From an uncultured Collinsella sp. (lineage in GTDB: Bacteria; Actinomycetota; Coriobacteriia; Coriobacteriales; Coriobacteriaceae): a stretch of 28,258 bases of DNA. The position numbers and the translations under genes are program-made. The stretch spans positions 1 to 28,258 of the forward strand of contig CATYDM010000024.1 in NCBI GenBank assembly GCA_958405195.1, given 5' to 3'. Position 1 is the stretch's first letter; each line of letters begins with the position of its first letter. This document shows positions 15,388 to 22,305 of the stretch, piece after piece. The notes beneath the pieces are model-generated. The model did not search any database. It saw only the letters and a list, made by a program, of their open reading frames with translations, and was not told where the DNA came from.

Positions 15388-16779
15388 TTATCTCCGCTCG
15401 CACATCTCGGCAAACGAAATCAGCTTGGTATCTCCCCTGCTCGCCGCAGCATCCTGACATCCTTGCGTAAAGCCTCGCTTCGAGAAGATCGCATAGCTTT
15501 TTTGCTGCCGTCTAAAGAGCTCGCTTCGGTGCACGAGCTTTTGCAGCACATCCTCGCCCACCGGTTCATTGCGCCATTTGCACTCCGCAAACAGCGCAGC
15601 GCCCTCGCCATCGTCAACAATCAAGTCGATTTCTTCCTGCGTATGCGTGCGATTGTCCGTCCCCCACCAGCGCCCGACGCTCGCCGGAACCACATCGAGC
15701 TGGCCCGCCCGCGCAAGTTCGTACACGTATTGCCTGCATATAATCTCAAAGACCGTACCCATGTAATCCGATACGTGCGGCTCAATGCGCTCATACGCCA
15801 TCTCGGCCATATCGTTTTGAATCAGCCCGATGTTCTGCGGCACAAACTTGTACCAGAACCTAAACATCTGGTCGCTCAGCAGATACACGGCTCGCTTATT
15901 GCTCGTCTCGTTTAGGGGCAGCTCGCGCTCGACAATCCCAAGCGACGCCAGCTTATCCACATAGCTCTTTACGTTGCTCGCAGGGATTCCCGTAGAGCTC
16001 GCAATCTCCGAGATCTTCGAGCGCCCCTGAGCAATTGCTTGCACGATCGCGTCATATTGCTCGGGATTGCGGCACTCTTGCAACAGCAGGTTACTCGGCT
16101 CCTCAAAGAGATAGCCCGTAGGAGCAAGAAAAAGACGTTTGATGTTGTCCTTGAGCGGTGCGGCAGGATCGACTTTCTCGATATATGCAGGAATGCCGCC
16201 CGTCATGCCATAGCAAACCGCAGCGTCTTCGCGACTCATGCTCTTCCACAGGCCGAGGGTCGTCGTAAAATCGAGCGGCATGATCTTAAACTGGGCCGTA
16301 CGCCTACCGTATAGTGGGCTCTCGTAGCCCAACACCTGTTCCTCCATAAACGAAAGAGACGAGCCGCATAGGATCAGCATTAGCTTGGTCTCTTTGTACA
16401 AGTGATCGATCTTGTCTTGCAGCAACGAGCTGATCTCGGGATTCGATTGGGCGAGATAGGGATACTCGTCGATCACGACAATCAAACGTTCCGTGCGAGC
16501 CATGGTAGCCAATGCATCGAACGCCTCGTCAAAACTACGAAACGACACGCCTGCAGCACCAACCGAACCCGCAAGTATCGCCTGGCTAAAGCCGTGCAGG
16601 TTTGCCTCCGCATTGGTACGACGAGCCTGAAAGTAAATAGCCTTCTTGCCTTGGATGAACTCTGTGATAAGGCGCGTTTTACCCACACGACGGCGGCCGT
16701 AAATCACAGGCATCTCAAAGGAGCCCGTGCCATACAGTCGATTGAGCTCGGACATTTCCGTTGTTCTTCCGATAAACAC
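15388..16779 (-). CDS. DUF234-type archaeal-like ATPase
   Basis: A 463-residue protein of the COG1672-like ATPase family. An N-terminal AAA domain has Walker A GRRRVGKT (28-35) and Walker B VVIDEYPYL (101-109). A winged-helix segment follows at about 265-320 (ISEIASSTGIPASNVKSYVDKLASLGIV region, key turn TGIPASNVKSYVDKL), then a DUF234 nuclease-like domain with EEIDLIVDDG and FAECKW (about 395-418). The start is GTG at 16779 with GGAAGG eight bases upstream; an overlapping ATG is in another frame. Family function is unproven, and the combination of ATPase, winged helix and E-x-K nuclease fold suggests DNA binding. A perfect 56-bp inverted repeat lies 15 bases upstream of the start, so it probably controls this gene. 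Confidence 0.92.
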   Translation of the reverse strand: MFIGRTTEMSELNRLYGTGSFEMPVIYGRRRVGKTRLITEFIQGKKAIYFQARRTNAEANLHGFSQAILAGSVGAAGVSFRSFDEAFDALATMARTERLIVVIDEYPYLAQSNPEISSLLQDKIDHLYKETKLMLILCGSSLSFMEEQVLGYESPLYGRRTAQFKIMPLDFTTTLGLWKSMSREDAAVCYGMTGGIPAYIEKVDPAAPLKDNIKRLFLAPTGYLFEEPSNLLLQECRNPEQYDAIVQAIAQGRSKISEIASSTGIPASNVKSYVDKLASLGIVERELPLNETSNKRAVYLLSDQMFRFWYKFVPQNIGLIQNDMAEMAYERIEPHVSDYMGTVFEIICRQYVYELARAGQLDVVPASVGRWWGTDNRTHTQEEIDLIVDDGEGAALFAECKWRNEPVGEDVLQKLVHRSELFRRQQKSYAIFSKRGFTQGCQDAAASRGDTKLISFAEMCERR

Positions 16780-16794
16780 AGGGCCATCCTTCCT

Positions 16795-16850
16795 TTACGT
16801 TATAGCTAGCTATATTATATCTTCCTATAATATAGCTAGCTATAACGTAA
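16795..16850. repeat. Perfect inverted repeat with 25-bp arms in the DUF234 ATPase promoter
   Basis: The arms 16795-16819 and 16826-16850 are exact reverse complements around a six-base TCTTCC centre. Each arm contains the self-palindrome TATAGCTAGCTATA, and the right arm begins TATAAT, a -10-like hexamer that reads in both directions because of the symmetry. The sequence is very AT-rich inside a GC-rich region. It sits immediately upstream of the ribosome site of the ATPase, so it should be its operator/promoter or a cruciform-forming recognition site. Confidence 0.95.
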
Positions 16851-16903
16851 TTCGACAAGCGACGCACGCAAAAGGGGCGGTACCCCACCGCATGTGGACC
16901 GTT

Positions 16904-17200
16904 CCGGAAAATGTATCCCGTTCTGGAGCCAAAAACTGGGCCGTAGTTTCCGCCAAGCATGCCATCCGGAAAGCGCGTCCCGCTCTGAGCCTGAATTCTG
17001 GGATGTACTTTCCGCTGAAGCTTCTACCGGAAAACGAATCCCATTCTGAGCGTCGAATCCGGGATACAGCTTCCGCATGCGGCCCCGTTGGGAAAGTTCA
17101 TCCCGCTCTGAGGGCTCGTTCCGAGATGCAATTTCCGCTTGAGGGCTGTTCCGGAAAGCGCGTCCCGTTCCGAGCGGCAATTCCGGGACACAGTTTCCGC
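16904..17200. repeat. Array A: five 50-bp dyad repeats with 61-62 bp period
   Basis: Units start at 16904, 16966, 17027, 17089 and 17151 and are each 50 bp, separated by 11-12 bp of unrelated sequence. The core is an inverted pair of half-sites, GGAAA-N5-TCCC on the left and GGGA-N5-TTTCC on the right, around an 18-bp centre often starting GTTCTGAG. Units 1 and 4 are the most diverged. All five share one orientation (outer left CCGG, outer right CCGC). The array lies between the ATPase promoter palindrome and the AbiEi-like gene. Confidence 0.9.
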
Positions 17201-17494
17201 AGATACACGGCGACGATCCGCAGCCCGTATCACATGCCTTCAAGCATGCGATCCTGAAACACAAAACAGCAGATAGAATGCTCTTTTTCAAAAAGTACAC
17301 GTCTCGAAACTTACCCAGTCTTCATAACTCGCTACCGTTCAAGGTCGCCGATTACCGCCCACCGATTCAGCTTCAAAAAATGACGTCAAAACCAGGCCAT
17401 CTACCTGCATGGTTAGATTTTGGTCAGCTTTTGGTCAGCTGAGCGGCAAGTTCCAGCTGATACGTTTTTGCTACCCAAAAGGAGGCGGTAGCTC
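17201..17494. promoter_or_regulatory. Upstream region of the AbiEi-like gene with an 11-bp direct repeat
   Basis: Two head-to-tail copies of TTTTGGTCAGC stand at 17418-17428 and 17429-17439, about 55-75 bases before the start codon and near a CAGCTGATACG sequence. This is a plausible operator, since AbiEi-like proteins often bind direct repeats ahead of their own genes. The rest of the 294 bases shows no gene. A ribosome site GGAGG precedes the ATG at 17495 by nine bases. Confidence 0.45.
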
Positions 17495-18493
17495 ATGACC
17501 CATTGCAATGACCAGCTCATCGACCAACTGCTCACTCAAGCCGAACAAGAGGGGCGCTGTCTGATTCCCCCGAGCACGGCGATCCGAAAAGCGCTCCTTC
17601 GGCGCACCAGCGGCACGGTTGTCTCGCCCATGCCGGGGTTGTTTGCGCGAAAAACGCGCTGGGATGAACTCAACCGAGCGCAACGCCATTGCGAAATCCT
17701 CCGCGCCCTTGCGATCATCCATCCCGATTGGACGTTCTGCTCGTTTTCGGCAGCTTGCCTGCTGGGGCTCGAGGTCTCGTGGCGACACCTGAACGTCGTG
17801 CATGTTTGCAGCTCGACAAAGCCGTCGGCTCGTCCGGGCGCACATATTCAGCGACACCAGATTGAGCCGGCCGGAGCAATACGCAGAGCCAGCATATCGG
17901 TAACGCCGCCCATCCAAACGGCCACAGATTGCCTGCTGCAAACTGGTTTTGCCGACGGCATGCCCATTGCCGATTCGGCGATCTCAAAGCTCGGCCTTGC
18001 GTCGGAACAGCTGATGGAGGCCGTTGAGCAACGAACGACTGCCCGCAATGGTCGCGCGATTCGCACCGCCCTCACAACGCTTCGATATGCCGACGCCCGC
18101 GCCGAGAGCGGTGGAGAATCAGTCGCCCGCGCCGTCATGATCGAGACCGGCTTCGCACCCGACCAACTGCAATACGAGCTGACGGACCCCTTCGATTCGA
18201 CCGAGACTATGCGAACGGACTTTGCCTGGGAGCGCCAGGCGCGGGAACTCACGCTAGGCGAGCTCGACGGGCTCATCAAATATACCGACCAGACCATGCT
18301 GGCCGGACGCACCACCGCCGAAGCGCTCGTTGCCGAACGACAGCGCGAGGCACACCTATCGCTCTACGGTCACCCTCTGTTGCGCTTTACAATGAACGAG
18401 GTCCGCTCGGCAGGAATGCTCGCCAAAAAGCTGCAGACGGCAGGCATCCGGCAGACCGCGCTGCCGACATGGCTCAACGATATTGAGCTGTAG
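17495..18493 (+). CDS. AbiEi-like protein with C-terminal PD-(D/E)XK-type nuclease domain
   Basis: A 332-residue protein resembling the actinobacterial 'AbiEi-like domain' proteins. The N-terminal half (1-150) has the reader-type core, with WTFCSFSAACLLGLEVSW at about 78-95 and a following VVHVCSS strand. The C-terminal ~120 residues hold a Vsr/DUF559-like pattern: GGESVARAVM, LQYELTDP, RTDFAWE, GELDGLIKY, then a late helix. This gives the Asp, the Glu-x-Asp and the Lys of a nuclease core. It may be an antitoxin-like regulator fused to a nuclease. No AbiEii nucleotidyltransferase partner is adjacent. GGAGG supports the ATG. It is flanked on both sides by arrays of the same 50-bp dyad repeat and is alone on its strand. 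Confidence 0.85.
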   Translation: MTHCNDQLIDQLLTQAEQEGRCLIPPSTAIRKALLRRTSGTVVSPMPGLFARKTRWDELNRAQRHCEILRALAIIHPDWTFCSFSAACLLGLEVSWRHLNVVHVCSSTKPSARPGAHIQRHQIEPAGAIRRASISVTPPIQTATDCLLQTGFADGMPIADSAISKLGLASEQLMEAVEQRTTARNGRAIRTALTTLRYADARAESGGESVARAVMIETGFAPDQLQYELTDPFDSTETMRTDFAWERQARELTLGELDGLIKYTDQTMLAGRTTAEALVAERQREAHLSLYGHPLLRFTMNEVRSAGMLAKKLQTAGIRQTALPTWLNDIEL

Positions 18494-18524
18494 GAGCTGC
18501 TGAGCTTATGCCCGCCTGCCCACC

Positions 18525-18915
18525 AAACTGGGACACACTTTCCGGTTGGCAGCACCCGCGGAAACCGTGTCCCAGATTGAGCGCTCAAAACGGGATGCGC
18601 TTTCCAGATGGTATGCCTAGCGGAAACCGTGTCCCGGAATCAGGTCTCGGAACGGGTCGTGCTTTCCGGTTGAGTCCTTCAGCGGAAACCGCATCCCGGA
18701 ATAAACACTCAAACTGGGATGCGCTTTCCAAACGACCGGCCAGCGGAAAACGCATCCCATTCTGAGGCATGATTCCGGGACACAGCTTCCGGTTGAGGGC
18801 CGATCCGGAAAGTGAATCCCATTCTGAGCATCGATTCTGGGACGCTGTTTCCGCCAGAGGCTCTACCGGAAAGCGCGTCCCGTTCTGAGTGGCAATTCCG
18901 GGACACAGTTTCCGC
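18525..18915. repeat. Array B: six and a half 50-bp dyad repeats with 61-62 bp period
   Basis: Full units start at 18558, 18620, 18682, 18743, 18805 and 18866. A right half-unit at 18525-18545 sits in register 62 bp before the first. The core GGAAA-N5-TCCC / GGGA-N5-TTTCC is the same as in array A. The first three full units and the half are in reversed orientation (GCGG...CCGG ends), the last two match array A, and the fourth is a mosaic (GCGG left end, array-A-type centre). The array starts 32 bases after the AbiEi-like stop and ends just before the xdhD terminator. Confidence 0.9.
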
Positions 18916-18922
18916 TCCAAAC

Positions 18923-18955
18923 AAAAGGCCCCGGCTCGCGATGGAGCCGGGGGCC
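18923..18955 (-). terminator. Rho-independent terminator of the xdhD operon
   Basis: On the minus strand, GGCCCCCGGCTC pairs with GAGCCGGGGCC (one bulged base) around a CATCGC loop and is followed by TTTTGTTT. It lies 70 bases after the xdhD stop codon. Confidence 0.88.
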
Positions 18956-19024
18956 AAAGGCGCAGCGTATGTAGTTGATGTTGAGCGCGAACGGCCCGTC
19001 AACAATGGCCGTCCACGCTCTACC

Positions 19025-21802
19025 CTACCCGCGGCGACGGGCGCGGCTGTAGGGCGTATCCACCATGGGCAGATCCGGACGCAGCTTGCCGTCGAATGCG
19101 CGATAGGCGTTCTGTACGGCGGGCGCCGTGGGGATTGTTGCGATCTCGCCGATGCCCTTGCCGCCGTATGCCACGGGCAGCAGCTCGTCCTTCTCCACGT
19201 AGATGGCGTGGATATCCGGAATCTCGGGCGCACGGAACAACCCGAGCGTACCGTACCTTGCCTGGGGTACGCAGTCCTTGAGCGGCCAGTCCTCGGTAAG
19301 CGCATAGCCCATACCCATGAGCACGCCACCTTCGATCTGACCTTGGATGGAGATGGGGTTGACCACCTTGCCGGAATCGTGCGCGGCATAAACCTCGCTC
19401 ACGCGACCGTCATCATCCAAAATGACCACATGTGTGGCAAAGCCGTAGCAGATGTGGCTCTTGGGATTGGGAACATCCGCACCCAGCTTGTCGGTCGGCT
19501 CCAGGTACACGTAGCCAAACTCGCATCCCTCGAGCGCCTTGATGGCGGCCGCGGGATCCTGAGGATGCATACCCTGGCCGGCGACGAGCTCCTGTGTGCG
19601 CAGCTGATAGGCGCGACCGTCGTCGTACTCGATCTTGACGCCGTCGCCATGCGCATTCACGGGAGCGGCGGGCGCAGACTTGCCGGCCTCGATGTCAAGC
19701 ATGGCATCGCGCAGCAGGAAGGCGGCACCGCGCACGGCCTCGCCGGTCACGACCGTCTGACGCGAGCCAGACGTGGTGCCGGAGTCGGGAGCGTTCTCGG
19801 TGGAGCACTCGCCGTTGGCGATGCAGCGAAGCGGCAGGCCGCATGCCTCGGCAACGTCCTGCAAAAAGACGGTGTTGCAGCCCTGGCCGATGTCGGACGT
19901 GGCGGCATAGACCACGGCCACGCCGTCCTCGATGCGAATCTTGCAGCGGCCGGCATCGGGCAGGCCAACGCCCACGCCGGCGTTCTTCATGGCGCAGGCG
20001 ATACCGGCGTGTCCGGGATGCGCATAGTAGGCATCCTTGACCTCGAGCAGCGTCTCCTTCAGCGCCGTGGAGCAGTCGGCAATCTGACCGTTGGGCAAAA
20101 CCTCGCCCGGCTCGATGGCGTTGCGGTAGCGAATCTCCCACGGATCCAGGCCGACCTTCTCTGCCAGCAGGTCGATCAGGCTCTCGAGCGCAAACTCGGA
20201 CTGGCAAACGCCAAAGCCGCGGTACGCACCGGCGGGCGGGTTGTTGGTGTAGTAGCCAAAGCCGCGGATGTCGGTGTTCTGGTACTTGTAGGGGCCGACG
20301 GCATGCGTACAGGCGCGCTCGAGCACCGGGCCGCACAGCGACGCGTAGGCGCCGGTGTCAAAGTTGATCTCGCAATCCAGACCGGTAAAGTTGCCCTCGG
20401 CGTCGCAACCCAGTGTAAAGGTACCGTCCATGGCGTGGCGCTTGGGATGGAATGCAAGCGACTCGGCACGCGTGAGCTTGCACTTCACAGGACGCTGGAG
20501 CTTATATGCGGCAAGCGCGGCCAGGTGTTGGATGGACACGTCCTCCTTGCCGCCAAAGCCGCCGCCCACGAGCATGGTCTCTACAACCACGCGCTCGGGC
20601 TCGCTATCCCAGCCAAACATGTGGGCGCACTCTTTGCGCGTATCGTAGGCACCCTGGTCGGTCGACTGCACCTTGACGCCGTTCTTGTACGGGAAGGCAA
20701 CGGCACACTCGGGCTCCAAGAAGGCATGCTCGGTAAAGGGCGTGGTAAAGCGCTGCGTCACGGTGAACGCGCTTTCGGCCAGTGCCTTGGCGGCGTCGCC
20801 GCGCGTCACATGACGGCTCTGGCACACGTTGTCCTTGAGCTCCACTGTGTTGCCAAAGGCAAAGAAGCTGTCATGCAGGTGCGGGGCGTCGGCGGCCCTG
20901 GCCTCGACAATGTTGCGCACGGGCTCCAGCGGCTCGTAGTCGATCTTTACGAGCTTCTTGGCCTTCTCGAGCGTCGCCTCGTCCTCGGCGACCACCAGCA
21001 CGATGGCATCGCCCACGCAGCGGGTGATATCGCCCTGAGCGATCATGACGTCCCAGTCCTGGATAAGGTGGCCGACCTGGTTGACCGGCACGTCCTCGGC
21101 GCGCAGGATGCCCACCACGCCGGGCAGGGCCTCGGCCTTGGAGGTGTCGATGGAGAGCACGCGGGCGCGCGGATACTTGGAGCGCACGGCGCTGGCATAG
21201 GTCAGGCCCGGCTGATCGAGCTCGTCGATGTCGTCGGGATACTTGCCCTCGCCGAGCACCTTCTTGCGCACGTCAATACGGAAGGCGCGCTTGCCCACGC
21301 CGTAGTCATCGCCGCGCTCCAGGTCCTCGTCGATCTGCTTTTCGCCGCGGAGCACCGCAGCGGCCAGCGAGATGCCCTCGATAATCTTTTTGTAGCCGGT
21401 GCAGCGACAGACGTTACCGCGAATGGCGTACTTGATCTGCTCCTCAGTGGGCTCGGGGTCCTCGGCGATGAGCGCCGCACCCGCCATGACCATGCCGGGA
21501 ATGCAAAAACCGCACTGCACGGCGCCCACGGCGCCAAAGGCGTACACAAAGGCCTCGCGCACGTCCTCGGGCAGGCCCTCGACGGTCACGATGTTGCGGC
21601 CGGCGGCAAGAGCGGTGGTCAGCACGCACGCCTTGACGGCCGCACCGTCCACATGGATGGTGCAGGTGCCGCAGGCGCCCTCGGAGCAGCCGTCCTTGGC
21701 GGAGTGAATGTGCAGGTCGTCGCGCAGATAGCGCAGCAGTGGTTTATTCTCCGTCGTCGTGTGCTCGACACCGTTAACGGTAAAAGTGAATTCCTGTGCC
21801 AT
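19025..21802 (-). CDS. xdhD: Selenium-dependent-type xanthine dehydrogenase, fused FeS and molybdopterin subunits (XdhD)
   Basis: A 925-residue hydroxylase of the xanthine oxidase family, acting on hypoxanthine/xanthine and, in reverse, possibly on urate. Residues 1-155 are two [2Fe-2S] domains: C39, C44, C47, C59 in the plant-type site, and C97, C100, C132, C134 in the second (QCGFC and CRCTGY). The molybdopterin domain follows, with GGGFGGKED, GAYRGFGVCQ, GTTSGSRQTV and, near the end, the active-site Glu in GGKGIGE. There is no FAD domain. The fusion and length match E. coli XdhD (about 956 residues), which lies in the equivalent cluster. AGAAGGGA supports the ATG, 12 bases after the ferredoxin stop. 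No FAD subunit is in the window, so electrons likely pass through the adjacent ferredoxin and YgfK. Selenium dependence is known for relatives and not visible here. Confidence 0.95.
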   Translation of the reverse strand: MAQEFTFTVNGVEHTTTENKPLLRYLRDDLHIHSAKDGCSEGACGTCTIHVDGAAVKACVLTTALAAGRNIVTVEGLPEDVREAFVYAFGAVGAVQCGFCIPGMVMAGAALIAEDPEPTEEQIKYAIRGNVCRCTGYKKIIEGISLAAAVLRGEKQIDEDLERGDDYGVGKRAFRIDVRKKVLGEGKYPDDIDELDQPGLTYASAVRSKYPRARVLSIDTSKAEALPGVVGILRAEDVPVNQVGHLIQDWDVMIAQGDITRCVGDAIVLVVAEDEATLEKAKKLVKIDYEPLEPVRNIVEARAADAPHLHDSFFAFGNTVELKDNVCQSRHVTRGDAAKALAESAFTVTQRFTTPFTEHAFLEPECAVAFPYKNGVKVQSTDQGAYDTRKECAHMFGWDSEPERVVVETMLVGGGFGGKEDVSIQHLAALAAYKLQRPVKCKLTRAESLAFHPKRHAMDGTFTLGCDAEGNFTGLDCEINFDTGAYASLCGPVLERACTHAVGPYKYQNTDIRGFGYYTNNPPAGAYRGFGVCQSEFALESLIDLLAEKVGLDPWEIRYRNAIEPGEVLPNGQIADCSTALKETLLEVKDAYYAHPGHAGIACAMKNAGVGVGLPDAGRCKIRIEDGVAVVYAATSDIGQGCNTVFLQDVAEACGLPLRCIANGECSTENAPDSGTTSGSRQTVVTGEAVRGAAFLLRDAMLDIEAGKSAPAAPVNAHGDGVKIEYDDGRAYQLRTQELVAGQGMHPQDPAAAIKALEGCEFGYVYLEPTDKLGADVPNPKSHICYGFATHVVILDDDGRVSEVYAAHDSGKVVNPISIQGQIEGGVLMGMGYALTEDWPLKDCVPQARYGTLGLFRAPEIPDIHAIYVEKDELLPVAYGGKGIGEIATIPTAPAVQNAYRAFDGKLRPDLPMVDTPYSRARRRG

Positions 21803-21814
21803 GGTGATTCCCTT

Positions 21815-22294
21815 CTACACGCCGGCGGCGATGCCGGTGCGGTCGTGGATGGCGCCATGCGGGCAGACGACGGCGCACATGCCGCACGACAGGCAGTCCA
21901 CGCCGTCGATATGGGCGCAGTTGTCCTCGATGCGGATAGCGCCGGCAGGGCACTTTTTGGCGCACATACCGCAACCGATGCAGCTCGTGTCGCAGACCTT
22001 GCGCGCAATGGCACCCTTATCGGTGTTGTTGCAGCGCACCAGAATGTTCTGGTAGCCGGGGACGAAGGCAATCACGCGCTGCGGGCACGCCATGCCGCAC
22101 AGGCCACAGCCCGTGCACTTGGAGCGGTCCACGCGGGCGATGCCATCGACCAGCGCAATGGCGCCGTGGGGGCAGGCCGTGACGCAGGCGCCACAGCCAA
22201 TGCAGCCTTCGCTGCAGCGGGCGTCGCCGCCTGCGGAGGCGCAACCACTTCCGCAGGCAACGTAGGCCACGTTATGTTGAATGGATTTGGCCAT
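21815..22294 (-). CDS. Four-cluster 4Fe-4S ferredoxin-type protein
   Basis: A 159-residue electron-transfer protein with four CxxCxxCxxxCP motifs: C31-C41, C60-C70, C105-C115 and C134-C144. These are two ferredoxin-like pairs separated by a short linker. Further cysteines at 14, 18, 27, 88 and 101 may bind an extra cluster or help structure. There is no signal peptide, so it is cytosolic. It lies 12 bases before xdhD and 11 bases after ygfK, in one operon, and should carry electrons between YgfK and XdhD. E. coli has a comparable protein (YgfS) in its cluster, though the motif number differs. The ribosome site is weak (GGCGAG), and translation may be coupled to ygfK. Confidence 0.9.
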   Translation of the reverse strand: MAKSIQHNVAYVACGSGCASAGGDARCSEGCIGCGACVTACPHGAIALVDGIARVDRSKCTGCGLCGMACPQRVIAFVPGYQNILVRCNNTDKGAIARKVCDTSCIGCGMCAKKCPAGAIRIEDNCAHIDGVDCLSCGMCAVVCPHGAIHDRTGIAAGV

Positions 22295-22305
22295 AAGAGA
22301 CTCGC

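Noticed and set aside
16836..17300. Coding frame through array A
   Set aside because: The repeated peptide (for example SERDALSG) comes only from translating the DNA repeat. Units diverge by base changes that ignore codons.
17495..18493. Complete type IV AbiE toxin-antitoxin pair
   Set aside because: Only the AbiEi-like side is present. No nucleotidyltransferase toxin gene is adjacent on either side.
16904..18915. CRISPR array
   Set aside because: Units are 50 bp and diverged, and the spaces between them are only 11-12 bp. Unit orientation changes, and no cas genes are present.
18709..19389. Coding frame through array B and the xdhD end
   Set aside because: Same reason as array A; it also overlaps xdhD on the same strand in another frame.
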